Shown: piece after piece, positions 1-11,128 of the stretch
How the letters are laid out: the number at the start of each line of letters is the position of its first letter
How positions within the stretch are numbered: the first letter of the stretch is position 1
Assembly (NCBI RefSeq): GCF_010731715.1
Contig: NZ_AP022587.1
Location: 558,001-622,000 of the forward strand
DNA from: Mycobacterium stomatepiae
GTDB taxonomy: Bacteria > Actinomycetota > Actinomycetes > Mycobacteriales > Mycobacteriaceae
Direction: 5' to 3'
DNA: 64,000 nt
Position numbers and translations under genes: made by a program
The notes under the pieces: model-generated
Seen by the model: the letters and a program-made list of their open reading frames with translations, nothing else
Databases searched by the model: none
Told to the model about the DNA's origin: nothing

Positions 1-1
1 T

Positions 2-2621
<2,620 letters not shown>

Positions 2622-2644
2622 CGGCCTGATCGTCAGCACTGAAC

Positions 2645-2676
2645 GACACCCCGCGGGCAGCCGGTCGCGGGGTGTC
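2645..2676 (+). terminator. Hairpin terminator after katG
   Basis: Perfect 11-bp inverted repeat GACACCCCGCG (2645-2655) / CGCGGGGTGTC (2666-2676) with a 10-nt loop, followed by a T-rich ATTCATTTTG. It lies 24 nt past the katG stop and directly before the stop of the convergent gene at 2679, so it can serve both strands. Confidence 0.8.
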
Positions 2677-2678
2677 AT

Positions 2679-3242
2679 TCATTTTGTCGGGAAGGTGCGG
2701 GCGCCGTGTTCGAGCGGCAACGCGAGCGAATTCACGAGATAGCTGACCGTCCGGTAGCTACCGGCGAGCATGAGCAACTCCAAGATCGCTTCATCACTGT
2801 GGTGACCGCTCAGTTGCGCCCAGAGATCGTCGTCGACGCTGCAGCTGCGTTGCAGGCTGTCACAGAGTCGGATCAGGACGCGATCCGCGTCATCCCAGCA
2901 CTGGTCGTCCGGGCCGCCGGTCGTCAGCGAGGTGATTTGGTCCGTGTCGAGTCCGGCCGCGGCCGCGAAAGTGGCGACGTGCACCCCCCATTCGTATTCG
3001 GCGCCGCACGCCGCGGTCACCCGGTCGATCACGATCTCGCGCTGGCGAATGGTCAGATGTCCCCGGTCGAGTAGGCCGGAGTTGAAGAATTTGAAGAAGA
3101 GCCGGTGGTCGCGGGCCAATGTGGTGAACAACAGCAGCGGCGGCTTGCCGCGCATGATGGTGTCGATGGCCTGCTGGATATCGGTGGGCAGGGGCGCCGG
3201 AGCGGGCTCGATGCGCGCGCTACGGTTTTTGTAGCTAGCCAT
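2679..3242 (-). CDS. Carboxymuconolactone decarboxylase (AhpD-like) family protein
   Basis: 187-residue all-helical CMD-family protein. The core AACGAEYEWGVHVATFAAAAGL (around residues 79-100) matches the family helix-turn-helix signature with the conserved E-x-x-W-x-x-H, but the CxxC of true AhpD peroxidase partners is absent. It is therefore probably a decarboxylase-like or oxidoreductase-associated enzyme of unknown substrate. It is read divergently from the HxlR regulator at 3281, and a 9-bp inverted repeat spans the shared promoter, so repression by that regulator is likely. The ATG at 3242 is the only start that fits the promoter gap. Confidence 0.8.
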   Translation of the reverse strand: MASYKNRSARIEPAPAPLPTDIQQAIDTIMRGKPPLLLFTTLARDHRLFFKFFNSGLLDRGHLTIRQREIVIDRVTAACGAEYEWGVHVATFAAAAGLDTDQITSLTTGGPDDQCWDDADRVLIRLCDSLQRSCSVDDDLWAQLSGHHSDEAILELLMLAGSYRTVSYLVNSLALPLEHGARTFPTK

Positions 3243-3272
3243 GGTGGCACCCTACGCGTTTTTGCTACAAAA
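3227..3272. promoter_or_regulatory. Inverted repeat in the CMD/HxlR divergent promoter
   Basis: TTTTGTAGC (3227-3235) and GCTACAAAA (3264-3272) are perfect 9-bp reverse complements separated by 28 nt. One arm covers the first codons of the CMD gene and the other sits just before the HxlR start. This is the expected layout for a dimeric HxlR regulator controlling itself and its neighbour; the binding itself is inferred. Confidence 0.55.
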
Positions 3273-3280
3273 TGTGAAGC

Positions 3281-3616
3281 ATGACGGATCCGCGAATCGG
3301 GTCCCCGGTTCGGGGCTCGGCATCTGGACGACCAATCATGGTCGCCCTCGACGCCTTGGGTCGGCGCGGTGCACTGCGTGTCCTCTGGGAACTGCACCAC
3401 GGGCCGCTGAACTTCCGCGCGCTGCAGGCGGCATCGGAGATGAATCCCGGCTCCCTCAATACCCGGCTGAAAGAACTGCGGGCGCTGGATATCGTCGGCC
3501 ACTCCGGCGCTGGATATCACCTCACCGACCACGGGATATCGCTGATGGGCGCATTGAAACCGTTGCAGGCCTGGGCCGACGACTGGGCATGTCGAGCCGG
3601 CGTGCCCGCCGAGTGA
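3281..3616 (+). CDS. HxlR-family winged-helix transcriptional regulator
   Basis: 111-residue HxlR-type regulator. It has the family pattern: a helix with GRRGALRVLWELHHGPLNFR, the recognition segment NPGSLNTRLKELRALDIV, and a wing ending in YHLTDHGISLM followed by a dimerisation helix. Such proteins are small dimeric repressors or activators, often redox or aldehyde responsive, of a divergent enzyme gene; here that is the carboxymuconolactone decarboxylase. No conserved cysteine stands out except one near the C-terminus. The start ATG 3281 lies 9 nt past the inverted repeat. Confidence 0.85.
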   Translation: MTDPRIGSPVRGSASGRPIMVALDALGRRGALRVLWELHHGPLNFRALQAASEMNPGSLNTRLKELRALDIVGHSGAGYHLTDHGISLMGALKPLQAWADDWACRAGVPAE

Positions 3617-3722
3617 GGCCTGCCACATTATTACCCATCAGTAACCTACGGAGGCGTAAGTTGGGTATCAGGGTAAAGACCGAAGCGTTCTATCTACCAA
3701 GACATGGGTAAACGGTTTCCTC

Positions 3723-4616
3723 ATGAGCGAATTGACCTACCTCGAACTGCATGGCGATCGCATCGCCTACCGGGACGCCGGCCACGGCGACGTCCTGTTG
3801 CTGATCCACGGGATGGCCGGTAGCTCCGCGACGTGGCAGGCGATCATTCCGCTGCTGTCGAAGAAGTACCGCGTCATCGCGCCGGACCTGCTCGGCCACG
3901 GGATGTCCGCGAAGCCGCGCGGCGACTATTCGCTGGGCGCTTTCGCGGTGTTTTTACGTGATCTGCTCGACGAGCTCGGGGTGAGCCGGGCCACGGTAAT
4001 CGGGCAGTCGCTCGGCGGCGGTATCGCTATGCAGTTCACCCACCAGCACCGCGACTATTGTGAGCGGCTTGTCCTGATCGGCAGTGGTGGTCTCGGGCCC
4101 GATCTCAGCCCGCTGCTGCGGTTCCTGTCCGCGCCGGGCGCCGAGTTCGTGCTGCCCATCCTCGCGCCGCAACCGGTCCTCAAGCTCGGCAACAAGCTGG
4201 GTTCCTGGCTGACCTCGGCTGGGATTCAGTCGCCGCGAGCTGGTCAGATGTGGTATTCCTACTCCTCGCTGTCGGACGCGCGAACCCGCCAGGCCTTTTT
4301 GCGGACGCTGCGCTCAGTCGTGGACTACCGCGGCCAGGCCGTCAGCGCGCTCAACAAGCTGCACGTCGCGGCCGGATTGCCCACCTTGCTGATCTGGGGT
4401 GACGAGGATGGGATCATCCCCGTCGCGCACGCTTATGCGGCTCACGATGCGGTCGAAGGCAGTCGTCTCGAGGTGCTCGAAGGTCTTGGCCACTACCCGC
4501 ACGTCGAGGCGCCGGCGGCGGTGGCGGACATCCTCGAGGACTTCATCACCTCCACGGCTCCCCAGGCGACCGGAACGTCGGTGCCTCTGGGTACGCAGCG
4601 CGGGCTCAGCGACTGA
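3723..4616 (+). CDS. Alpha/beta hydrolase
   Basis: 297-residue cytoplasmic alpha/beta hydrolase, esterase or C-C hydrolase type. Features in order: HG oxyanion motif LLIHGMAGSSATW (~27-39), nucleophile elbow GQSLGGG (Ser ~97), acidic residue in LLIWGDEDGIIP (~225), and catalytic His in EGLGHYPHVEAP (~257). The ATG at 3723 starts right where similarity begins; the ribosome site is weak. It converges on the DUF1906 gene with an 11-bp overlap of the 3' ends. The substrate cannot be told from sequence. Confidence 0.85.
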   Translation: MSELTYLELHGDRIAYRDAGHGDVLLLIHGMAGSSATWQAIIPLLSKKYRVIAPDLLGHGMSAKPRGDYSLGAFAVFLRDLLDELGVSRATVIGQSLGGGIAMQFTHQHRDYCERLVLIGSGGLGPDLSPLLRFLSAPGAEFVLPILAPQPVLKLGNKLGSWLTSAGIQSPRAGQMWYSYSSLSDARTRQAFLRTLRSVVDYRGQAVSALNKLHVAAGLPTLLIWGDEDGIIPVAHAYAAHDAVEGSRLEVLEGLGHYPHVEAPAAVADILEDFITSTAPQATGTSVPLGTQRGLSD

Positions 4617-5406
4617 GATCCCACTGCCCGTAATCGGCCGCGAGAACATCGTCCACATCCACATTGATGCCGCCCAGCAGTGGGCCGGGGTTCGACGGGG
4701 AGTTGACGATGGCCTGGTAGAGCACCGCCATCGGCTCGCGCTGGCCGTGCGACCACGATCTGGTTTGCCACGCCCAGCGGTGGCCTGCGCTGGTCGAGTT
4801 GCCGATCACCCCGTCCCGGATCGCCCAGCCACACGCGTTGTAGTGGCCATAGATACCGGTGCGACCGACGCCGAGCACCGAGTTGATTCCCCGAAACCAT
4901 TCGACGGCAAGGGTATTCCAGGTGTTTTGGTCGATATCGTCGTCGACACTGAAGAAGATCGGCGCCGAGTTAGGTCCGCCTGCCGCGGCATGCAATTGCT
5001 GAGCCGTTTGCGCGTCCGCCAACCCGCCGTCATGTCCGCGGGTGAGGTCCGACGGGTTGGCCGGCCATCCGGGCTTGCCGTACTGGAAGTTGCTGACGAT
5101 CTGCAGACCGGCCGCGCGTAATGAGTCGGCGTACTCGCCGGTGATGGGCTTGGCCTCGAAATGCGCCCCGGGCCGCTCCGCCGAGACGTAGTTGATCACC
5201 CCGGCGTACCCTGCCGCCTTGATCTCGTCCGGCGCGATCCGCTTCTCGGCGAAATCGATCAGCTGGATGTCGGCGGCCGACGAGGTGGGTGCGGCGACGG
5301 TTGCGGCCAGACTCAGCAGCGCTGGTGAAAGTGCGTACTTGAAGGCCTCGCGTCGAGACACAGATCGCGGTCCGCCGCGACCGCGTGGTGCAGCCGTATC
5401 GGACAC
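4606..5406 (-). CDS. Tat-exported DUF1906 (Rv2525c-like) glycoside-hydrolase-fold protein
   Basis: Secreted cell-wall-associated protein resembling M. tuberculosis Rv2525c, a Tat substrate with a DUF1906 TIM-barrel related to lysozyme-like glycosidases. The N-terminus has a twin-arginine signal (SVSRREAFKYALSPALL, about residues 14-30) and an Ala-rich cleavage region ending near SSAAD. Barrel motifs are IDFAEKRIAPDEIKAAGY, NFQYGK, FFSVDDD and IYGHYNACGWA; acidic residues in FFSVDDD and VDVDDVLAADYGQW suit a hydrolase. A longer frame starts at 5472, but GTG 5406 avoids overlap with the upstream hydrolase gene (stop 5429) and places the Tat motif normally. Confidence 0.85.
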   Translation of the reverse strand: MSDTAAPRGRGGPRSVSRREAFKYALSPALLSLAATVAAPTSSAADIQLIDFAEKRIAPDEIKAAGYAGVINYVSAERPGAHFEAKPITGEYADSLRAAGLQIVSNFQYGKPGWPANPSDLTRGHDGGLADAQTAQQLHAAAGGPNSAPIFFSVDDDIDQNTWNTLAVEWFRGINSVLGVGRTGIYGHYNACGWAIRDGVIGNSTSAGHRWAWQTRSWSHGQREPMAVLYQAIVNSPSNPGPLLGGINVDVDDVLAADYGQWDLSR

Positions 5407-5428
5407 CGCCAGATCGTAGCAAAAACGG

Positions 5429-6220
5429 CTATAGCCCCCGCTCCTGCAGCCACGACAGGATGCGCTCGGCAACTGCCTCCCACCCGGGCTCCAGCATCAT
5501 CTCGTGCCCCAAGCTCGGGAAGATGCTTGCGGCTGTGTCGTAGGCCTTGGCCGTTGTGTGCACGTCGGAGGGAGGATAAATGCCGTCCTGCTCCGCCCCG
5601 AGCACCAGAAGGGGCGTCGTCACGCGGGTGGGCTTGACCAAATTGAAAGCGACCATGTCGCCGAGGATCGCCCGCGTGCCGTCCGGTCGAAGCCGCTCCA
5701 TGCCTTCGACCACTACGGATTCGGGCGTCTCGGCGCTGAAGAGCATGGCGCGTGCACCCGCCAGCGTCCCGCCGTACATGTCGGCCGGCCGACCGCTGAC
5801 CGGGAATTTGGTGCAGCCCCAGGGGTGTCGGCGCATTGACCGCAACAAGGTCCGTAGATGTCCACGCGGCGGCGCGGACGCCAGCAGGACTCCCGCGGGC
5901 GCCTCGTTGTCTTCCAGGTACTTCTGCACAATGAATCCACCCATTGAGTGCCCGATCGGGATCGGCTCCGGCGCAACTTTATTGGCAACCGAGGTGACGT
6001 CTTCGACGTAGTCCGAGATCGAACACATGCGAAGGGGTTTGTCGACCGGGCTCGAGCCATGACCGCGAAGACTGGGGGCCAAGACGCGAAACCCGCGCTC
6101 GGCGAAGAAATCCAGGAAGTGCACGTCCCCGCTCCAGGCGCCTTGGAAGGCGCCGTGCACGAAGAGCACCGGGTGCGGGTGCTCTTTGCTCGGCTGGCCC
6201 TTGTCGATGAGTTCCAGCAT
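5429..6220 (-). CDS. Alpha/beta hydrolase
   Basis: 263-residue alpha/beta hydrolase. LFVHGAFQGAW (~20-30) gives the oxyanion loop, GHSMGGF holds the nucleophile (Ser ~92), LVLGAEQDGIYPP the acid, and FPSLGHEMMLEPGW the catalytic His. It resembles small lysophospholipase/esterase-like enzymes rather than dehalogenases. It lies 94 bp after the GMC oxidoreductase on the same strand and 22 bp before the DUF1906 gene, so an operon is plausible though the products are not obviously linked. Confidence 0.82.
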   Translation of the reverse strand: MLELIDKGQPSKEHPHPVLFVHGAFQGAWSGDVHFLDFFAERGFRVLAPSLRGHGSSPVDKPLRMCSISDYVEDVTSVANKVAPEPIPIGHSMGGFIVQKYLEDNEAPAGVLLASAPPRGHLRTLLRSMRRHPWGCTKFPVSGRPADMYGGTLAGARAMLFSAETPESVVVEGMERLRPDGTRAILGDMVAFNLVKPTRVTTPLLVLGAEQDGIYPPSDVHTTAKAYDTAASIFPSLGHEMMLEPGWEAVAERILSWLQERGL

Positions 6221-6314
6221 GAAGTTGAATTCCTATCGTGGCGTTGATGATTGGTCATTATGGATTCGCTGTCACACGCGTAGCAGCCGGTCCGCGGCCG
6301 GACATCCGTTGTTG

Positions 6315-7868
6315 TCAGAGCTGGTGCTCGGACTTGATGAAGTGCGCGGCGCGCTCCCCGATCACGACGCAGGGCGCCATGGTGTTGCCGCTGGTGATGC
6401 GCGGCATGATCGACGCATCGGCGACGCGCACATTCTCGATGCCGTAGACGTTGAGGTGTCCGTCGACCACCGACATCGGGTCGCGACCCATCTTGGCCGT
6501 CCCGGACTCGCGCCGGTAGGTGGTTACCGCGTTGCGCAGATAGGTCTCCAGCGCGTCGCCGGTCAGGACTCCCGGCATCACCTCGCGCGTCACGAACGGG
6601 CGAAGTTCGGCGGAATTGCCGATTTCACGCAGGGTTTCGATGCAGGCGATCGCGGTCTTGAGATCTTCGGGGTGTGAGAGAGCATTCGCTTCGATGCGAA
6701 TCGGATCGTTGGGACCCGGCCCCGACAATCGCAACCGTCCGCGGCTTTGCGGGTGCGTGAGTGAGCCGAATAGGCTCCAGGCGTCTTGTGGCACGAAGTA
6801 TTTCGCGGTGTTCTCTGGCGTGGCCATCGACAATGCCCCCAGGCACGCGAAGAGATCGGGTCCATCGACGTCGCCGAGTCCGGAGTCCCAGAACATCGCC
6901 GCTCCCGCCTGGGTACTGCTTTGCACGCCGTCGGGAAACTCCCATATGCAGCTGAACCCGTAGTGGTCTTGAAAATTGCGTCCGACACCGGGCAGTTGCT
7001 GGCGGACCCTGACTCCGGCTTCGCGCAGTTCGTCGGTATCACCGACACCTGATTGCATCAGCACCTTGGGAGTGTGAATCGCCCCGAGGGACAACACCAC
7101 CCCGGTCTCCGCGGTGACGTGGTGCACGGCGCCGTCGTGGACTACCTCGACGCCGGTGGCCCGATTGCCCTGGAATGTCACCCGCGTCACCAGGGCATGC
7201 GGGAGCACGGTCAGGTTCGGCTTGTCCAGATGGGGCGCAGTGTAAGTGCGGAACAGCGAGAGGCGCTTCCCGTCGCGGTATCGCACGTCGGTGATCGCGG
7301 CACCGCGCATTTCTTCCATCAGCCGACTGTTGGGGCTCTGATAGGTCGGAATCCCCAGTGTCCTAGCGGCTTTCACGGCCGTCGCGGCGACCGGATGTAC
7401 ATCGGGCGTCGGCTGCACGAAGACCGGCCCTCCCGTGCCGCGATGATTCGGCTCACCCGTGCCCTGCCAGTCCTCGATCTGTCGATACAAGTCCAGGACC
7501 GGCTCGTAACCCCAGGCCGGTTCACCGGATTCGGACGCGAAAAGATCCCAGTCGCTGCGATGTCCGCGCGCCCAGACCATCACGTTGATGCTCGACCCGC
7601 CGCCCAGCACCTTGCCCATCGAAAACGGGATCGAGCGCCCGTGCAGCCTCGGGTCGGGCTCGGATGCGAAACCCCAGTCGCGCTCACTGCCCAGGTTCAG
7701 CGGCCACTGGCTCGCGTCGGTCACGGTCGGGACGTCATCGCTGCCGCCGGCCTCCAGCAGCAGGACCTTCACATCGGGGTTTTCCGCCAACCGCCCCGCG
7801 ATGACCGAGCCCGACGATCCCGCGCCGCACACGATGACGTCATACCGTTGCTCTGGTACCGGACTCAC
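6315..7868 (-). CDS. GMC-family FAD oxidoreductase (choline dehydrogenase-like)
   Basis: 517-residue flavoprotein of the glucose-methanol-choline family, oxidising an alcohol to an aldehyde or ketone. It shows the ADP-binding motif VIVCGAGSSGSVIAGRLAE (10-28), GMC signature 1 GKVLGGGSSINVMVWARG (~83-100), a second signature around SLGAIHTPKVLMQSGVG (~260-276), and the C-terminal block with the active His/Asn pair (DGHLNVYGIENVRVADASIM and SGNTMAP). There is no signal peptide. An imperfect inverted repeat lies 16 nt upstream of the start. The family is certain, the substrate unknown. Confidence 0.88.
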   Translation of the reverse strand: MSPVPEQRYDVIVCGAGSSGSVIAGRLAENPDVKVLLLEAGGSDDVPTVTDASQWPLNLGSERDWGFASEPDPRLHGRSIPFSMGKVLGGGSSINVMVWARGHRSDWDLFASESGEPAWGYEPVLDLYRQIEDWQGTGEPNHRGTGGPVFVQPTPDVHPVAATAVKAARTLGIPTYQSPNSRLMEEMRGAAITDVRYRDGKRLSLFRTYTAPHLDKPNLTVLPHALVTRVTFQGNRATGVEVVHDGAVHHVTAETGVVLSLGAIHTPKVLMQSGVGDTDELREAGVRVRQQLPGVGRNFQDHYGFSCIWEFPDGVQSSTQAGAAMFWDSGLGDVDGPDLFACLGALSMATPENTAKYFVPQDAWSLFGSLTHPQSRGRLRLSGPGPNDPIRIEANALSHPEDLKTAIACIETLREIGNSAELRPFVTREVMPGVLTGDALETYLRNAVTTYRRESGTAKMGRDPMSVVDGHLNVYGIENVRVADASIMPRITSGNTMAPCVVIGERAAHFIKSEHQL

Positions 7869-7883
7869 GACGACTCCCTCACA

Positions 7884-7909
7884 GCTAGGTATAGCTATTG
7901 ATATCTAGC
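7884..7909. promoter_or_regulatory. Imperfect palindrome before the GMC oxidoreductase gene
   Basis: GCTAGGTAT (7884-7892) and ATATCTAGC (7901-7909) form 9-bp arms with one mismatch around an 8-nt AT-rich spacer. It lies 16-41 nt upstream of the GMC start codon, where a repressor would block transcription. No regulator gene adjoins it directly; the TetR gene at 8931 is the nearest candidate, but its own operator looks different. Confidence 0.4.
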
Positions 7910-8061
7910 CACGCGTTTCGCGAGTCGGCGGTTCACTGGTGCGCGAATTCCCGCGTGACTGATAGCAATTCGGAGTCGACGGAGCCAAGGATGGCCCTGT
8001 GACGTGAATTACTCGCGTTCAGCGGCTTTCACGAGACGGGTGGTGAGGAAGCCGCCGGACA

Positions 8062-8869
8062 TCAACGCGTCGCGTGCGCCGGCGCCGCTGCGGGGCGCAG
8101 CATCCGGGCGCTGATCAACGCCGCAAGCCAACCGGGTGAGAAGCGGCCGCCGGCGGTCATGATCCGATTGCGCCACCCGGGAACGGCGACCGGACGGCCG
8201 CGGTCGAGTGCGCGCAGCCCGGCGGCCACCACCGGTTCGGGCGCGGCCAGGTGCCGGTAGATCGCGGTGTGCGAGACATCCGATCCCAAGGCGTCGACGA
8301 AACCCGTGCGGGTGGGTCCCGGGCACAGCGCGGTCACCGTGACGCCCGAGCCGCGCGTCTCGGCCCACAACGCCTGGCTGAGTGAGAGCACGAACGCTTT
8401 CGAGGCGCCATAGGTGGCCTGATAGGCCCCGGGCTGAAACGCGATGGTGGAGGCGACGTTGAGGATGCCGCCGTGACCGCGGGCGAGCATTCCGGGAAGC
8501 ACCGCATGGGTCAGACGGACCAGTGCGTCGACGTTGACCGCAACCAGTTCATGCTCGCGGTGGGCGTCCAGCTCCGCAAATCGTCCGTAGGTGCCGAACC
8601 CGGCGTTGTTGACCAGCACCTCGACCGCCCGTCCGTCGAGGCGGGCCGTGAGGGCGTCGACGCCGGCTTCAGTGCCGAGGTCGCCGACGACCAGTTCGAC
8701 CTCAGCGGCCGCCGTCTGACGTACCCGCTGGGCGACCGCGCCCAGGCGCGCCGCGTCCGGCGAGCAGCAATGACAAGCCCCGCTTGGCCAGCTGGTCGGC
8801 GAAGATCGCGCCGAAACCGGAGCTGGCACCCGTGATCAGCGCCCAGCCGGTTGTTGGTTGAGATGACAT
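8062..8869 (-). pseudogene. Short-chain dehydrogenase, frameshifted near its N-terminus
   Basis: The gene starts at ATG 8869 with an intact Rossmann start (TGWALITGASSGFGAIFADQ) but leaves frame near 8755-8765, after LLLAGR. The rest continues in another frame from DAARLGAVAQRV, with NNAGFG, the catalytic YxxxK (YGASKAF) and Ser in NVASTIAF all intact. Restoring a second ACGCG at the break gives the normal AGR-DAA-RL spacing of SDRs, so loss of one copy of a 5-bp tandem repeat explains it. Product: NAD(P)-dependent SDR of unknown substrate. It is divergent from the TetR gene across a shared operator. It may be a true pseudogene or a sequence error. Confidence 0.75.
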
Positions 8870-8895
8870 TTCGGCCCTTTCGAGTATGTGAATGC

Positions 8896-8922
8896 CATTA
8901 ACATAATTCCTCCATGTTAATG
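8896..8922. promoter_or_regulatory. Probable TetR operator in the SDR/TetR divergent promoter
   Basis: Perfect 9-bp inverted repeat CATTAACAT (8896-8904) / ATGTTAATG (8914-8922) with a 9-nt spacer, centred between the divergent starts at 8869 and 8931. A second overlapping pair, CATGTT (8913-8918) / AACATG (8928-8933), reaches the TetR start codon. Size and place are typical for autoregulated TetR proteins. Confidence 0.65.
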
Positions 8923-8930
8923 TCGTCAAC

Positions 8931-9554
8931 ATGTCCGGAAAGAAGTCCCCCGTGGCAACGAAGACCCGCCGCGACAGTTACCACCACGGCGATCTCAAAC
9001 GGGCGCTGACCAGCGCCGCGCTGTCGCTGGTGGCGGAGCGGGGGCCGAAGGGTTTCACGTTGACCGAGGCGGCACGCCGGGCGGGCGTGAGCGCCGCGGC
9101 GCCCTACCGCCACTTCACCGACAAGGCCCATTTGCTGGCAACCGTCGCCGAGCAGGGGTTTGTCGACCTGCACGCCGCATTGACCGCCGGCGCGGACGCC
9201 GCGTCAGGGCCGACCGACCGGCTGATCGCAATCGGTCGCGTCTACGTGCGCTGGGCCGTCGGCCATTCGGACCAGTACCGGGTCATGTTCGGCGCGGATA
9301 CCGACAAGACCCAGCACCCGAGCCTGGCCGTCGCCGCAGGTCAAGCCTTCGGAAACCTGCTCGAGGCGATAGCCGGGTGCCAGGCCGCCGGGCTGCTGGG
9401 TGGCGAAGAACCGCTCAAGGTGGCCGGGCCGCTGTGGTCGCTTGTGCACGGCATCGCCTCCCTGGCCATCGAGGGCGAACTACGCAATGTCGGCATCGAC
9501 CGGGACCCCGAGGACATGGTCTCCGACGCCCTCGCCGTCCTTCTCGATCGCTGA
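8931..9554 (+). CDS. TetR/AcrR-family transcriptional regulator
   Basis: 207-residue TetR regulator. The N-terminal HTH (about 20-65) contains FTLTEAARRAGVSAAAPYRHFTDK, and the C-terminal ligand domain ends with LWSLVHGIASLAIEGEL, characteristic of the WHG-type C-terminal domain. It is divergent from the frameshifted SDR and separated from it by a perfect operator-like inverted repeat, so it most likely represses itself and the SDR in response to a small hydrophobic ligand. The start ATG at 8931 overlaps the half-site AACATG, giving direct autoregulation. Confidence 0.88.
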   Translation: MSGKKSPVATKTRRDSYHHGDLKRALTSAALSLVAERGPKGFTLTEAARRAGVSAAAPYRHFTDKAHLLATVAEQGFVDLHAALTAGADAASGPTDRLIAIGRVYVRWAVGHSDQYRVMFGADTDKTQHPSLAVAAGQAFGNLLEAIAGCQAAGLLGGEEPLKVAGPLWSLVHGIASLAIEGELRNVGIDRDPEDMVSDALAVLLDR

Positions 9555-9871
9555 GACATCAGCGCCGGCGCCGCCGTCCAGCAAACAAACGCGCCCTCGT
9601 ATCGATCACCGCTGAGGCCATTGGCTAACAACATGTTCCGACTTTTGATCGCCTCCTCGCGACCCGGAACAGTTATCCAGCTGACCACGCCGACCGACGG
9701 ATGTCGCCGAAACCTACTATTGAAGGGCGTCGATGGCGCGTTGCGTCGATTAGCTGATCGAACTATAGCCTGGACACATGTCCAGTTTGCTGTCACGGAG
9801 TTCGGGAGCCCGTTGATCGCAATGGGTTCGGCGCCCCTCCGCCTTCGTTAACCAGCAAAGAAGAGTTGAGT
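9555..9871 (+). promoter_or_regulatory. Intergenic region with a putative promoter for the glycosyltransferase operon
   Basis: No convincing gene lies between the TetR stop and the glycosyltransferase. A sigma-70-like promoter is visible: TTGCGT (9742-9747) and TATAGC (9765-9770) at 17-nt spacing, with transcription expected near 9777. An AAGAAGAG stretch (9858-9865) can serve as ribosome site for ATG 9872. A 76-codon frame at 9621 lacks a ribosome site and was not called. Confidence 0.4.
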
Positions 9872-11128
9872 ATGCGAATTGCCTTGCTGTCCTACCGTAG
9901 TAAGACCCATTGCGGCGGACAGGGCGTCTACATACGACATCTCAGCCACGGTCTCGTGGAACTCGGTCACGATGTCGAAGTGTTTTCCGGGCAGCCCTAC
10001 CCGGAATTGCTCGACCCTCGGGTGCGACTGACCGAGGTTCCGAGTCTCGATATGTATCGCGAGCCCGACCCGTGGCGGATTCCGCACCTGAGCGAGATCC
10101 GCGACTCGATCGACCTGCTGGAACTGCTGGGGGTCTGGACGGCGGGCTTTCCCGAGCCACGAACCTTCACGCTCCGCGTGGCCCGCTTGCTGGCCGACCG
10201 CGCGGGCGATTTCGACGTCATTCACGACAACCAGAGTCTGGGCACCGGGCTGCTGACGTTGGCCGACGCGGGTTGGCCGGTGGTGGCCACCGTGCATCAC
10301 CCCATCACCCGGGACCGGGTCCTTGATCTCGCCGCCGCGAAGTGGTGGCGCAAACCGTCGGTGCATCGCTGGTACGGGTTCTCGAAGATGCAGGAACATG
10401 TGGCCCGCCGGATTCCGGATTTGTTGACGGTCTCGTCCTCATCGGCCGCCGATATCGTCTTCGATTTCGGGGTCTCCCCCGAGCAACTGCACGTTGTGCC
10501 GCTGGGCGTGAACACCGAGCTGTTCAAGCCGGGTTCGGGCCCACGCCATCCCGGCCGCGTGATCGCGATCGCCAGCGCCGACACCCCGCTCAAGGGCGTC
10601 AGCACCCTGTTGCACGCGGTCGCGAAGGCTCGCGTGAACCGCGACGTCGAGCTGCGGCTGGTCGCCAGGGTGGAACCCAACGGCCCCACGCACAAACTCA
10701 TCGCCGAACTGGGGATCTCGGACATCGTCCACATCACCAGTGGGCTCACCGATGCCGAGTTGGCCGCATTGTTCGCCTCGGCCGAGGTCGCGTGCATACC
10801 GTCGCTCTACGAAGGATTCTCGCTGCCCGCCGTGGAGGCGATGTCGAGCGGTACCCCGATCGTCGCGAGCCGCGTTGGCGCACTGCCCGAGGTTCTCGGG
10901 ACCGACGGCGCCTGCGCCGAGCTGGTGCCCCCCGCCGACGTCGACGCGCTGACCCGCGCACTCGGCGAGCTCCTCGATTCGCCGGAAAAGCGGCGCAGCC
11001 TTGGGAAGGCGGGCCGGGCGCGTGCCGTCAGCGTGTTCAGCTGGGAAGCCGTCGCGGCACAGACCGTTCGGATCTACGAGCAGGCGATCGCACGAAGGGC
11101 CGTCGTGCAGGGCGAGCGGCTATGCTGA
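9872..11128 (+). CDS. Glycosyltransferase family 4 (GT-B fold)
   Basis: 418-residue retaining GT-B glycosyltransferase. The N-terminal acceptor domain has the GGQGVYIRHLSHGL loop (~14-27). The C-terminal nucleotide-sugar domain shows VPLGVNTELFKPG (~209) and the GT4 signature PSLYEGFSLPAVEAMSSG with E-x7-E (~310-328). ATG 9872 is chosen over TTG 9866 because MRIALLSY is the usual first strand. The gene overlaps the next methyltransferase by 7 nt (ATGCTGA), so they are translationally coupled, and an alpha/alpha-barrel protein follows. The cluster suggests modification of a glycan or glycolipid; the sugar and acceptor are unknown. Confidence 0.87.
   Translation: MRIALLSYRSKTHCGGQGVYIRHLSHGLVELGHDVEVFSGQPYPELLDPRVRLTEVPSLDMYREPDPWRIPHLSEIRDSIDLLELLGVWTAGFPEPRTFTLRVARLLADRAGDFDVIHDNQSLGTGLLTLADAGWPVVATVHHPITRDRVLDLAAAKWWRKPSVHRWYGFSKMQEHVARRIPDLLTVSSSSAADIVFDFGVSPEQLHVVPLGVNTELFKPGSGPRHPGRVIAIASADTPLKGVSTLLHAVAKARVNRDVELRLVARVEPNGPTHKLIAELGISDIVHITSGLTDAELAALFASAEVACIPSLYEGFSLPAVEAMSSGTPIVASRVGALPEVLGTDGACAELVPPADVDALTRALGELLDSPEKRRSLGKAGRARAVSVFSWEAVAAQTVRIYEQAIARRAVVQGERLC

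Noticed and set aside
9621..9851. 76-codon frame before the glycosyltransferase
   Set aside because: No ribosome site, overlaps the likely promoter, and composition is not protein-like.
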